DNA of 64,000 nucleotides from NCBI RefSeq assembly GCF_000215085.1, contig NC_015589.1:3856120-3920119 (forward strand), written 5' to 3'. The DNA is from Desulforamulus ruminis DSM 2154. Its GTDB lineage: Bacteria > Bacillota > Desulfotomaculia > Desulfotomaculales > Desulfotomaculaceae. The position numbers were made by a program, and so were the translations under genes. Of the stretch, positions 1-7,297 are shown one piece after another; position 1 is the stretch's first letter, and every line of letters starts with the position of its first letter. The notes under the pieces are model-generated. The model did not search any database. It was not told the DNA's origin and worked only from the letters and a program-made list of their open reading frames with translations.

Positions 1-471
1 AAGCCACTTATTGGTAAAGTGGAGGGAAGTTATCCCTCCTTTGGTGTCCTCATCATCGGCCCCTGGGAGATGGTTGGTTAGGGTAACATCTGTAGACCTA
101 GAAGATCCATCGTCTGTTTTAACGGTATATCGATATTTGCCATTTCCGGGGCTTTCATTAAAGGTTGTTGTCGCTCTCTCACTGTCTAAGGGTCCTTCCA
201 GAATTACTTTCGGGCAAGAAATCTCTCCTCTTTTTTCTTGTTTTCCAGTCGGCTTATTATCCCCTCCCAGAGGAGTTCGATAAATGGTTATATTGTGATC
301 CACATTATCCCCAGAAACTACCACTTTAACCTTAATGGTTAAAGTAACTTTACCTTTATCGCTGACCTTTGAACTAACATCTTCCACCATAGGTTTTAAT
401 GTCATCGCATAAGCAGGGGCAGCCATTATAGACCAAATAGCTAATGCCAAAAAGATTTTTTTTAACACCAT
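1..471 (-). CDS. Secreted hypothetical protein, 3' end outside window
   Basis: This open frame of 157 codons runs off the left edge without a stop, so the C-terminus is missing. The ATG lies 9 bp after the VirB4 stop codon and has an AAGGGGGG ribosome binding site overlapping the end of that gene. The N-terminus (MVLKKIFLALAIWSIMAAPAYA) is a clear signal peptide with an A-x-A cleavage site near residue 22. The mature part is hydrophilic, rich in Thr, Val, Lys and Asp, with alternating beta-type patterns such as GKVTLTIKVKVVVSGD, as in Ig-like or CARDB-like extracellular domains. I do not recognise a family. As the next gene in the conjugation operon it may be a surface or adhesion component of the transfer machine; that is inference from position only. 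Confidence 0.7.
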   Translation of the reverse strand, partial: MVLKKIFLALAIWSIMAAPAYAMTLKPMVEDVSSKVSDKGKVTLTIKVKVVVSGDNVDHNITIYRTPLGGDNKPTGKQEKRGEISCPKVILEGPLDSERATTTFNESPGNGKYRYTVKTDDGSSRSTDVTLTNHLPGADDEDTKGGITSLHFTNKWL

Positions 472-479
472 ATCCCCCC

Positions 480-2324
480 TTACCGCCTTATGATGGCTTC
501 CGGATCACTGCGAATAAAGGACTCTTCAAAGGGAAGTCCCCTAAAGTTGATGACAGCCATCTCATTGCCAACTTTCAGCAGTCCCTGCCCTGGCTCAAAA
601 CTCTTAATTTGTTCAATCACATCCGGGGGAATATCAAACATCTGTCCAAGACCCTTGGCGTCCGTAGACTGCATTTTGAGATAAAACCGGGTGTCGCACA
701 TGTTAATGATGGTTTCTCCTTCTTTTGTCATAAACTCTCGGAAAGACTGCGTGGCAAGGAGAAGGGAGGTATTATACTTAGCGCCCCGGCGGGAAACCGT
801 GGAAAGGAACTCGGCAGTGTCCGGATGGAGGAGAAACATCCAGCACTCGTCACAAACAACCCTCTTTTTAACTTCCCGGTGCTTTTTAATAAATTTTTCA
901 AGGGTCCAGGAAAGCATGACTAAATTGGCGTAGGTAACCGCGAACTTATTGTTCAGTCCCTTTAAATCAAACACAATAATCGGTGCGTCAAAAAGCGAAC
1001 CGATTCCCTGGCCATCAAAAAAACCATACTCATGGCCCTTGGTAAAGGGAATCAGTATGGTTGCAAGACGATGGGCGCCTAATTTTTTAAGCCTTTCAAT
1101 AAAGCTGCTAATGGTTGGCAGCGATTTATATTCCAGTCCGGCGGAGTACTTTTCCCCTTCTTTCTTTCCAGTCCCTTCTTTAAACAGACTCTGAGGGTCC
1201 GAGGTTATGTCGCAGGATTGGTACTCTTGACGGATGGCTTCACTGGCCAAGGCCCGTTCCTCAGCAGTCATTCGTTCGCCCATTATTTCAATTAAACCGG
1301 AGAATAAGCTGATAATCTCTCCGGCTTTACTCAGCAGGTCGATATAGTACGTTCCTGTTTCTTCGTCATAATCGGGCTCCACATCAAAGGGATTAAACAT
1401 ACATTCCATCCCCGGATTAAACCGTATCAGCACACCGCCAAGGGACTTGCAGAGGTTGCCGTACTCTCCTTCCGGGTCAATGATGACGCTTTTGATGCCC
1501 AGCGCCCTGGATCTCGCCGTCATCCCCTTCACGGTGTAGGATTTCCCCACTCGAGTCATCCCTGTCAGAAACATGTGAGGACCGAAGAGCCGCGGCGGAC
1601 CGATAAATAAATCCAGGAAGGCCGGAGATCCTGTTGCGTTTTCACCAAAATAAATTGCATTACCGGTTGCGGGATGACTGAAGTCGGTACTGATCAGGGG
1701 AGCCAGGCAAGCCGCATTGGCCACGGTAACATCGTGATATTCCGGTACATTCGTATCGATAAAAGGTAAGATGCTTTTAAGCCCCTGGTGCTGTCTTTTG
1801 TAAAGAGTACGGGAATTGGTGTTGGCCAGTAAATCCTTTACTCTGCTCTTTTTTTTATCCATTTCTTCGTAAGATTTAGCAGTGATCATAACGGTTACGG
1901 TAACCGTAACAATGTTATTTCTTTTCAGAGAAATATCTCTCAGCAATTGCCTGTAATAGTTGTATTTGACCTCCAGAGTATCAACTGCGCTGGTATTGCC
2001 GGCTTTTTTTGCTAAAATCAGCTCAGAACCCACAATACTTCTCCAGCCGTTCACTTTCTCATTGGCCTCTCTACGCTTATTGGGAATATTGCTCACGGAA
2101 ACCGTTACCCCGCCCAGGTTGGTAATGTTATTAAACCATCCCATATTGATAATCTCAGGAATTGCATCTACAACCAACGTGCAGCAATACAGGTGATCAA
2201 TCCGGTAATGATCGTCATAAAACTGAATTCTGTCCGGCAGACTTAAATCATGAAGGCTGGGTGCTGCTATTTCGATACTCTTGGTCTTCCCAAGGTTTCT
2301 TTTTTTTCTCTTCCAACCAAACAA
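480..2324 (-). CDS. VirB4/TraE-type conjugative transfer ATPase
   Basis: This is the energising ATPase of a type IV secretion system, acting at the inner face of the membrane. From the chosen start, a Walker A motif (GMTRVGKS) lies near residues 255 to 262, a Walker B (VVCDE) near 489 to 493, and LLLATQSFREF follows as the usual sensor/Q motif. The N-terminal 200 residues match the VirB4 N-terminal domain pattern, starting IAAPSLHDLSLPDRI. The length of about 614 residues is slightly short for the family. The start is taken as a TTG one base after the TAA of the upstream gene, with AAGGGGGTGG 7 bp before it; an ATG 9 codons earlier has no good ribosome site. The arrangement implies translational coupling. 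Family is secure; whether the whole machine is functional cannot be told from this window. Confidence 0.9.
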   Translation of the reverse strand: MFGWKRKKRNLGKTKSIEIAAPSLHDLSLPDRIQFYDDHYRIDHLYCCTLVVDAIPEIINMGWFNNITNLGGVTVSVSNIPNKRREANEKVNGWRSIVGSELILAKKAGNTSAVDTLEVKYNYYRQLLRDISLKRNNIVTVTVTVMITAKSYEEMDKKKSRVKDLLANTNSRTLYKRQHQGLKSILPFIDTNVPEYHDVTVANAACLAPLISTDFSHPATGNAIYFGENATGSPAFLDLFIGPPRLFGPHMFLTGMTRVGKSYTVKGMTARSRALGIKSVIIDPEGEYGNLCKSLGGVLIRFNPGMECMFNPFDVEPDYDEETGTYYIDLLSKAGEIISLFSGLIEIMGERMTAEERALASEAIRQEYQSCDITSDPQSLFKEGTGKKEGEKYSAGLEYKSLPTISSFIERLKKLGAHRLATILIPFTKGHEYGFFDGQGIGSLFDAPIIVFDLKGLNNKFAVTYANLVMLSWTLEKFIKKHREVKKRVVCDECWMFLLHPDTAEFLSTVSRRGAKYNTSLLLATQSFREFMTKEGETIINMCDTRFYLKMQSTDAKGLGQMFDIPPDVIEQIKSFEPGQGLLKVGNEMAVINFRGLPFEESFIRSDPEAIIRR

Positions 2325-2325
2325 T

Positions 2326-3090
2326 TTATTCCACCCCCTTGCTGATTTCATTCCTGGACCAGTGCAGCGGCTCGGTAACCCCTGCATTCACCCGGCTGCT
2401 GGGAGAAATAATTCGATCCGGCAATAGGATTTGGTGCAGGGCATCATAGATATCCTCTCTTTTGGTCAACCGGGTAATGACAATGCCCACCCTTTGATGA
2501 AGTTTTTTTGAAATATGCTCAAAGCGTTTGATAATCGCCTCTTCCGGGTCATCATCGTCGTTTAAAGAGCCGATAACAAGCCAACTTTGCGCCGATAAAA
2601 CCGCTCTCTGCAGCTTCATGCCGGTTAGAAAATCAGCATACAGGGTCATATAAGCCCTTAATCCGGGCGTTAATTCCTCCGGCGAGGCTTCTTTGATCCG
2701 TCGCCTTACTTCAAGGGCGCCTTTTTCCGTATCGGAGATTACGGTATTGGAAATGTATTGATTCGGATAATCAACCTGACTGAGAATGCTTACAATCATG
2801 CTTTCCTTGTTATCCTGTTCCGGGGTAGACATTACACTAAAATTGGCTCCATTGAGACTGGCTATCCCGAAATACCGATTTCCCTGGCGGTAAATTCCAT
2901 TTTGAATATATTTATAATGAATCAGCTCACTGATGTGCGCTTCTTTAAAAATCTCTTCCGGTTGGTTCAGCTTTTTCTTCTTTTCTTGCATAAATCTCGG
3001 CATGGAGGAAGTTTGCTGTATAAAAAAAAACATCCCGAGGGCTAGAATAATAACCAGAAACAAAACCAGAAACGGGAATAAAAACTCCAC
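2326..3090 (-). CDS. Membrane-anchored conjugation-cluster protein, unknown
   Basis: The protein has one N-terminal transmembrane helix (about residues 2 to 25, very hydrophobic) followed by a soluble domain of about 225 residues. The start is a GTG that overlaps the PrgI stop (TAGTG), with GGAGGG upstream. The stop is one base before the VirB4 start. The soluble part contains EALEVRRRIKEASPEELTP-like helical stretches and an acidic DDDDPEEA turn; I do not recognise a named domain. Its fixed place between the PrgI-like and VirB4 genes suggests it is a structural or assembly subunit that docks on the ATPase, perhaps in the position of VirB8 or VirB5-like parts. That assignment is inference. 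Confidence 0.7.
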   Translation of the reverse strand: MEFLFPFLVLFLVIILALGMFFFIQQTSSMPRFMQEKKKKLNQPEEIFKEAHISELIHYKYIQNGIYRQGNRYFGIASLNGANFSVMSTPEQDNKESMIVSILSQVDYPNQYISNTVISDTEKGALEVRRRIKEASPEELTPGLRAYMTLYADFLTGMKLQRAVLSAQSWLVIGSLNDDDDPEEAIIKRFEHISKKLHQRVGIVITRLTKREDIYDALHQILLPDRIISPSSRVNAGVTEPLHWSRNEISKGVE

Positions 3091-3440
3091 TACAGTGATC
3101 CCTCCCCATCCTTTAACGGCAGTTTGGTATTACGGCGATAATTTAGATAGGTCTTGCAGGTAAACCGGTCTTGCAGTTTCAACCAGATATGCTTATCCAA
3201 AGTAGTATAATAGTCAATATGTTTCACCCTTTTAAGAGCCATGTAATGGCCCCCCACAATAATGGGAATGGCTGTTAGAAAGGGAACGAAAACCGGAAAA
3301 CTCAGGATGATGATTTGAATGACTCCTAACAAAATGCTGAGGATAAATGAACTACAGCTCCAGATTAATTCTCGGGTATTTAAGTCAAAACCAAACAATG
3401 AAAGAATCACGGGTTCATCTTCTTTCTTAAACGGCACCAT
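3090..3440 (-). CDS. PrgI family (VirB3-like) transfer membrane protein
   Basis: A small membrane protein of about 116 residues with two adjacent transmembrane helices (roughly residues 30 to 75), a basic amino-terminal segment and a cytoplasmic tail. Motifs VPFKKEDEPVILSLFGFDLNTRELIW and HYMALKRV-KHIDYY agree in layout with the PrgI family found in Firmicute and Enterococcus pCF10-like conjugation clusters, which corresponds to VirB3. I chose the ATG with GAGG 6 bp upstream; an ATG four codons earlier (3452) lies right after an intercistronic hairpin and has no ribosome site. Its stop overlaps the next start, implying coupling. Confidence 0.75.
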   Translation of the reverse strand: MVPFKKEDEPVILSLFGFDLNTRELIWSCSSFILSILLGVIQIIILSFPVFVPFLTAIPIIVGGHYMALKRVKHIDYYTTLDKHIWLKLQDRFTCKTYLNYRRNTKLPLKDGEGSL

Positions 3441-3463
3441 GTACATCCTCATGTTATAAGTGA

Positions 3464-3488
3464 GGCCCCCGGATGAAGTCCGGGGGCC
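3464..3488 (-). other. Intercistronic GC-rich hairpin
   Basis: A perfect 10-bp stem (GGCCCCCGGA with its complement) and a 5-base loop sit between the pilin-like gene and the PrgI gene. No T-run follows, so it is more likely an mRNA-stabilising or processing hairpin than a full terminator. It would leave the upstream pilin message more abundant than the downstream machine genes. Confidence 0.65.
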
Positions 3489-3499
3489 GATCTCCTTTC

Positions 3500-3859
3500 T
3501 TAAGTTTTAACTAACCAAGCTATAAAGCCTAAGAATACAAGTCCTAATGCGACAATGATTAAGCCTATAGTAACCCACTGAAACCAGGTTTTTGCCTCCG
3601 CAGTTTTCCTCTCATCCCCTTTAGATACCATAAATTTCCCGGCAACCCCTAATAAACAGAGGGCTGCAAAGGCACTGAATATATAGGCGGCTTTTTTAAA
3701 GATATCTAATAGTTTTTCAGATACCGCTTTATTTGAAACCTCTGTAATCCCGCTCCCTATATCAATATTATCAGCCATAGCCGAACTTACCGTTATTCCC
3801 ATCATGATAATGAGGAGAAGAACAATTACTAATGATTTTTTATATGGTGATAGTGCCAC
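3500..3859 (-). CDS. VirB2/TrbC-like pilin subunit
   Basis: This 119-residue protein has an N-terminal signal segment (residues about 9 to 29, ending SSAMA), a short polar stretch, and two transmembrane helices at about 55 to 77 and 93 to 115. That is the VirB2/TrbC pilin layout: signal peptide, two helices, short loop with charged residues (SKGDERKTAEAK). The start is a GTG with AAGGAGGTG 8 bp before it. It lies between two other small membrane proteins and VirB3/VirB4-like genes. The pilin call rests on topology, size and context rather than on a decisive motif. Confidence 0.65.
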   Translation of the reverse strand: MALSPYKKSLVIVLLLIIMMGITVSSAMADNIDIGSGITEVSNKAVSEKLLDIFKKAAYIFSAFAALCLLGVAGKFMVSKGDERKTAEAKTWFQWVTIGLIIVALGLVFLGFIAWLVKT

Positions 3860-3874
3860 TTGGTTTTCACCTCC

Positions 3875-4246
3875 TTAAACTTTTGTTAGATGATTCAAGT
3901 ACCCCATAATCTGGGGGCCAAACATGACGAACAGAAAACCTATGAAGGCTGCTCCCAGAGCAAGCCAAGCCTTTTTAAAAAATATTCCCAGGAGAACGAG
4001 TATCCATAGAACGTTGACCATCCACCAACCAATTGATCCCTGGGCTAAAAAGTACACTTCCTGGTTCATACGGTTCAGCTTATTGACCACCTGCTCATTT
4101 GTAACCAACGGAATTCCGCTGGATACGTCGATCACTTGCTCTTGTACCATTGAATTAGTATTTTGTTCTTCTTCGGCATAAAGAGCCGGTGGATAGATGA
4201 ATAGTAAGGACAACATTAGAATATAGGGGATAAATGTTTTCCTCAT
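3875..4246 (-). CDS. Conjugation-cluster membrane protein with signal peptide
   Basis: The 123-residue protein begins with a signal peptide (residues 1 to 24, ending ALYA), continues with about 40 polar residues and ends with two transmembrane helices (about 72 to 90 and 93 to 112). It resembles its downstream neighbour in topology and both have DVSSGI/DIGSGI before a VTNE/VSNK segment, so the two look like diverged paralogues. I infer a second pilin-like or pilus-base subunit. Only 15 bp separate it from the pilin-like gene. Confidence 0.6.
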   Translation of the reverse strand: MRKTFIPYILMLSLLFIYPPALYAEEEQNTNSMVQEQVIDVSSGIPLVTNEQVVNKLNRMNQEVYFLAQGSIGWWMVNVLWILVLLGIFFKKAWLALGAAFIGFLFVMFGPQIMGYLNHLTKV

Positions 4247-4258
4247 AGTCCCCTCCTT

Positions 4259-4483
4259 TTAGAGCTTAGATTTTTTCCCTTGACGGGCAATATCGATAAT
4301 TTTTTTGGTGACCAGAATTGGTTTCATTACACTGTATAACACCGAGACAATTAGCATTATTGTAAAAACCCAACCTACATAATTAATTTTTGTTTGAATG
4401 TCTGCTAATACAAGAATTAAGATTGATAGGGCTAGAAATAGCAGTACTAGTGAAAAACTAATTAACCAGGCTTTTTTAGGCAA
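4259..4483 (-). CDS. Small two-helix membrane protein
   Basis: A 74-residue protein with two hydrophobic helices (about 8 to 27 and 36 to 58) and a basic C-terminus (RQGKKSKL). The start is a TTG with AGGAGGGGG 8 bp upstream. It is the first gene of the leftward conjugation operon in this window, 12 bp from the next gene. No family was recognised. Confidence 0.6.
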   Translation of the reverse strand: MPKKAWLISFSLVLLFLALSILILVLADIQTKINYVGWVFTIMLIVSVLYSVMKPILVTKKIIDIARQGKKSKL

Positions 4484-4654
4484 CCCGTCCCCCTCCTAAA
4501 GAAACTTTCCGAGTAACCCCCCTTCATCATCATTTTTAATAAGGCAATGTCAGCAGCAGAAAAATGCAACCATTGCAGGGAAAATTCGGTTTTCAATATA
4601 TCCTCTCTACTTGGTATCTAATGGACATTCCTTAGATTTAAATTAAAAGCTCAA

Positions 4655-4684
4655 AAAATAAAAGCCTTGCTTTATGGGCAAGGC
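4655..4684 (-). terminator. Rho-independent terminator after Spo0E-like gene
   Basis: Read leftward, GCCTTGC and GCAAGGC pair around a 7-base loop and are followed by TTTTATTTTTT. It lies 40 bp after the stop of the small Spo0E-like gene and separates it from the conjugation operon. Confidence 0.85.
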
Positions 4685-4723
4685 AAAACTTGAATTGCTT
4701 AAGGGGGTCAAAAAAATCCCTGA

Positions 4724-4882
4724 TTAGGCGGCTTTCCTCTTTCTTTGAGCCATGACGATTCGTTTATCAAGCCAATGACTGCAACGTAATACCCGGGAAT
4801 GTTGAAAGCCATATTTTAATACCAGAATGACTAATCTTCTTTTACCAAGTTTAATAAGGATGTTCAATTTGTCCTCAGGCAT
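4724..4882 (-). CDS. Spo0E-like aspartyl-phosphate phosphatase, 52 residues
   Basis: This short frame (52 residues) has ATG with AAGGAG 11 bp upstream and its own terminator downstream. The sequence has the Spo0E-family pattern: a first helix LNILIKLGKRRLVILVLKYG, a turn with F-x-H-S, and a second helix VLRCSHWLDKRIV, which corresponds to the family's V-L-x-x-S-Q-x-L-D-x-x-I signature with Trp-His variation (S-x-x-L-D kept). Spo0E proteins remove phosphate from Spo0A and so restrain sporulation. The usual SQELD is SHWLD here, so catalytic competence is uncertain. Placed next to a conjugation cluster, it could delay host sporulation during transfer; that is inference. Confidence 0.65.
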   Translation of the reverse strand: MPEDKLNILIKLGKRRLVILVLKYGFQHSRVLRCSHWLDKRIVMAQRKRKAA

Positions 4883-4897
4883 CAAACTTCACACTCC

Positions 4898-5500
4898 TTA
4901 TACATGACCTAATTTTCTTCCTTGCTGCAGCAACCCGGCCGACAAGAGAATTATTTTGTTATGATTAACCATCCGTTGTCCTTCTCCATTTGTCTTCTCG
5001 TCTAATATTTCACTCATTCTCCCTGGGCAGGTATTCATGTATTTATCTGCGGCAATGGGTGAATAAGATCCGTTGAAACCACAAACATTCCAGGAAATCT
5101 TTCTTATCTCCTGTACATATAAATAATGTTTGTTGATTTTCAAGCCAAGGAACATTCTCAGATGGCTTTTTTTCAGTTTAAAGCCAAATTGGTTAAAAAC
5201 ATAATTCTTAAGGCGCCGGAGACCCTTTGCTTTATAAAAATCATATACATTGCTCTTATACTGGCCGAATTCATCATTCATGATCTTCAGTTGACATTGC
5301 TCATCGTCAACAAAATTTTTTAATTCATTAGAATATATCACGATGTCGAATTGGGTAAATATGTATTTTATGGTATATTCCTGGCCTTTTTTAAGATACC
5401 AACGGCAAATGTCCTCCTTGAAAGGCTCCAGATAATCACAGATGTTTAAAAACTCAATTTCTCTTATGGTTTTATACTTAATTTTTCTAATTTTTCCCAT
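4898..5500 (-). CDS. Unknown protein with internal repeat
   Basis: A 200-residue basic protein of unknown function. The start is the ATG with GGGGGTGAGG 6 bp upstream; the frame is open ten codons further. Two stretches align with each other: WYLKKGQEYTIKYIFTQFDI around residues 35 to 54 and DFYKAKGLRRLKNYVFNQFGF around 88 to 108, each followed by a helix (SNELKNFV and KSHLRMFL). Each unit has the look of a helix-turn-helix, so a DNA-binding role in the mobile element is possible. It is 15 bp upstream of the Spo0E-like gene and probably cotranscribed. It is AT-rich compared with the core genes. Confidence 0.6.
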   Translation of the reverse strand: MGKIRKIKYKTIREIEFLNICDYLEPFKEDICRWYLKKGQEYTIKYIFTQFDIVIYSNELKNFVDDEQCQLKIMNDEFGQYKSNVYDFYKAKGLRRLKNYVFNQFGFKLKKSHLRMFLGLKINKHYLYVQEIRKISWNVCGFNGSYSPIAADKYMNTCPGRMSEILDEKTNGEGQRMVNHNKIILLSAGLLQQGRKLGHV

Positions 5501-5563
5501 ATTGAGCCTCACCCCCTTCCCGAAACCCATAATAACTTAAAGGCTCCCGGAACGGGGCGAAAT

Positions 5564-5634
5564 AGTGGGGCTGCCGAAGAACAATACTTTGTTGTTCTCA
5601 TACTGGCTTCACTGACTCTCAGCGTAATCCCACT
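5564..5634 (-). ncRNA. Candidate structured leader RNA (three-way junction)
   Basis: Sixty-four bases upstream of the unknown two-repeat gene, a closing stem (AGTGGG 5564-5569 with CCCACT 5629-5634) can enclose two arms: GCC/GGC (5573-5575, 5605-5607) topped by GAACAA/TTGTTC (5579-5584, 5592-5597), and CTGA/TCAG (5612-5615, 5619-5622). This resembles a small structured leader, but I do not match it to a known riboswitch class. The fold is hand-drawn and could be chance. Confidence 0.3.
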
Positions 5635-5724
5635 CTGCTTACCGCTTTGTTGTCAAAGAACCAACCACTGTCTTTATAACCAAGTGAGAATTTTTTTAAA
5701 GCTCACTTTAGTTAACTATTTAAA

Positions 5725-5967
5725 TCACACAGCTAATCTTTTTTTTTTACTGAGTACTTCAAAAAAATAATCAAAACCCTGATCCGGGTATGTATTTATC
5801 ATTTTAGCAATGAACTCGCTGCCGATCCCGGACGTGCCCTTTTTTACCTTGATAATCTGACTTAAGCTTATTGTTGTTTCCGCTGCCAATTTAATATCGG
5901 TTAATTTTCTTGATTGCATAAAATCTTCTAGATTTTTAATCTTAAGAGCAACATGGACATTTTCCAT
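5725..5967 (-). CDS. Small XRE-like helix-turn-helix protein
   Basis: An 80-residue protein. The segment DFMQSRKLTDIKLAAETTISLSQIIKVKKGTSGIGSEFIAKMI has the XRE layout: helix, turn, recognition helix SLSQIIKVKKG, then GIGSEFIAKMI as in small phage-type regulators. The ribosome site is poor for the ATG (GCAGGTGAG is 26 bp away), so translation start is uncertain. It faces the divergent XRE gene across a region with two palindromes and is likely part of the element's lysogeny-type switch. Confidence 0.55.
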   Translation of the reverse strand: MENVHVALKIKNLEDFMQSRKLTDIKLAAETTISLSQIIKVKKGTSGIGSEFIAKMINTYPDQGFDYFFEVLSKKKRLAV

Positions 5968-6043
5968 TACTTCTTCAATCTTTTTTATTTTTTCTCACCT
6001 GCCTTAATTTTATCATAGATGACATGATTAGCATAATTTCATA

Positions 6044-6083
6044 TCATTAATGACAAGATATTACCATAACTACGTCATTAATG
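6044..6083. promoter_or_regulatory. Pair of palindromic operator-like sites
   Basis: TCATTAATGA (6044-6053) is a perfect palindrome, and CATTAATG recurs at 6076-6083. Their centres are 31 bp apart, about three helical turns. They lie between two divergent HTH genes, where a repressor switch would be expected. Regulator identity is inferred. Confidence 0.45.
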
Positions 6084-6168
6084 CAATATTATTTTCCGTT
6101 TTATATCTTCAGAGACACGTTTTTTTAGATGCTGCTATCCCTAGCCTTTTTCATCCCACCTGACACAA

Positions 6169-6197
6169 TTGCCTGCATTGAGGCTATATTGTATAAT
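6169..6197 (+). promoter_or_regulatory. Sigma-A promoter of XRE gene
   Basis: TTGCCT (6169-6174) and TATAAT (6192-6197) are separated by 17 bp, just upstream of the GGGAGGTG ribosome site of the XRE gene. Confidence 0.65.
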
Positions 6198-6223
6198 TTT
6201 CCTATCTACAGGGAGGTGTTGTT

Positions 6224-6604
6224 TTGGGTCCAAAAGAGTTTGGTGAATATTTAGCCGAGCTGAGGATTAACGCCGGGTATAAAAGTCAGGCTGCTTTAAG
6301 CCGCAGGTCAGGAGTGAGCACTTCCACCATTGCCCGACTGGAACGGGGTGCTACTATAAACCCGGATCATGACACCCTTGCCAAATTAGCTCCCTGTCTT
6401 GATATCAGTGTTAATAAAATGCTTCAAAAAGCAGGCTACATTGCAGATCATGAAGAAATACCTGAAAAAGAAGAGGTAAAGATTGAAAAGCGATTGGTGG
6501 AGCTTGTCGCAGAACTTCCGGAAGAAGCTCAAAAAAGTCTTGAGGATTTTATAGAATATCTTTATATAAAACATCATGTAAAATCTAAATTAAACCGCTC
6601 ATAA
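6224..6604 (+). CDS. XRE-family transcriptional regulator
   Basis: A 126-residue regulator. Residues 5 to 65 are a standard HTH_3 domain: LRINAGYKSQAALSRRSGVSTSTIARLERG then DTLAKLAPCLDISVNKML. The C-terminal half is acidic and helical (EEAQKSLEDFIEYLYIKHH) and may dimerise or interact with an ImmA-type protease. The start is TTG with GGGAGGTG 6 bp upstream. A convergent ImmA-like gene follows, so the pair resembles the ImmR/ImmA switch of ICEBs1-type elements; that functional link is inference. Confidence 0.8.
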   Translation: MGPKEFGEYLAELRINAGYKSQAALSRRSGVSTSTIARLERGATINPDHDTLAKLAPCLDISVNKMLQKAGYIADHEEIPEKEEVKIEKRLVELVAELPEEAQKSLEDFIEYLYIKHHVKSKLNRS

Positions 6605-6609
6605 AAATG

Positions 6610-6643
6610 AACCATGCTAACTTTGGCATGGTTTATCTTTATC
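6610..6643 (+). terminator. Terminator after XRE gene
   Basis: AACCATGC (6610-6617) pairs with GCATGGTT (6626-6633) and is followed by TATCTTTAT. It lies between two convergent genes. Confidence 0.7.
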
Positions 6644-6698
6644 CTTTAGTCCTTACAAAAATCCTCTGATCTTGCCCGTTAGAGATTCTATTTTGTTC

Positions 6699-7136
6699 TT
6701 AGCTTACAGCAAGTTCTTTGTTTATAATGGCAATTTTTAACCGAATTTTAATTAGTTCTTCAGAAAATCCAAAATAATTTACCAGCTTATTTACATCTGT
6801 ATTACCCTGAGCCAATGCCTTATGAAGATCATCCTGAGAAATTAAGTAATTGGCGGCCCATTCCTTGGCCAAGAGAGTCGTCCTTTCCTTTTTGCCATTG
6901 TAGCAGGGATATATCACTTCCTCCCCAGCTCTTGCAAAACTAAAATGTGCTCCTAATAATTCGGCCAGAATGGAACATATATCATTACAACTGCTGGCAA
7001 TAAGACGGTTACTTAGTGCAATGGTTGATGGTATATTTGTCCCGGTACAGTAAACTCCTTGAAGTGGTTCTCTAAAATCCCAGTATAGAATATCTATTCC
7101 TTCCCCTTTAGCCATTTCCAATAATTTTGACATCAT
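6699..7136 (-). CDS. ImmA/IrrE-like protein with altered metal motif
   Basis: A 145-residue protein with the layout of short ImmA/IrrE metallopeptidases: an N-terminal MAKGEGIDILYWDF segment, GVYCTGTNIPSTIALSNRL, then SILAELLGAHFSFARAGEE, and the downstream helix TLLAKEWAANYLISQDDL. The usual active-site helix reads (A)HELGHH or AEELGHHF; here it is AELLGAHF, so the spacing of the metal-binding histidine and glutamate is changed. It may be a degenerate or non-catalytic member. In ICE and prophage switches such proteins cleave the XRE repressor, and an XRE gene is convergent with it here. Confidence 0.65.
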   Translation of the reverse strand: MMSKLLEMAKGEGIDILYWDFREPLQGVYCTGTNIPSTIALSNRLIASSCNDICSILAELLGAHFSFARAGEEVIYPCYNGKKERTTLLAKEWAANYLISQDDLHKALAQGNTDVNKLVNYFGFSEELIKIRLKIAIINKELAVS

Positions 7137-7297
7137 ACGATTTATACCACCCCTCTAACTGTAATGATTTTATCTTTCGTATATCTTCCTGATGAATTAA
7201 AAATAAAGGTTTCTATTAGATATTTGTAGAAAAAAGAACAATACCATAAAAATCCTTTTATAAGACATATTTCTTTACTAATAGGAGCTGTTTTTTT

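Noticed and set aside
444-923. Rightward frame of 159 codons opposite VirB4
   Set aside because: Antisense of the well-supported VirB4 and secreted protein genes, no domain match, no ribosome site.
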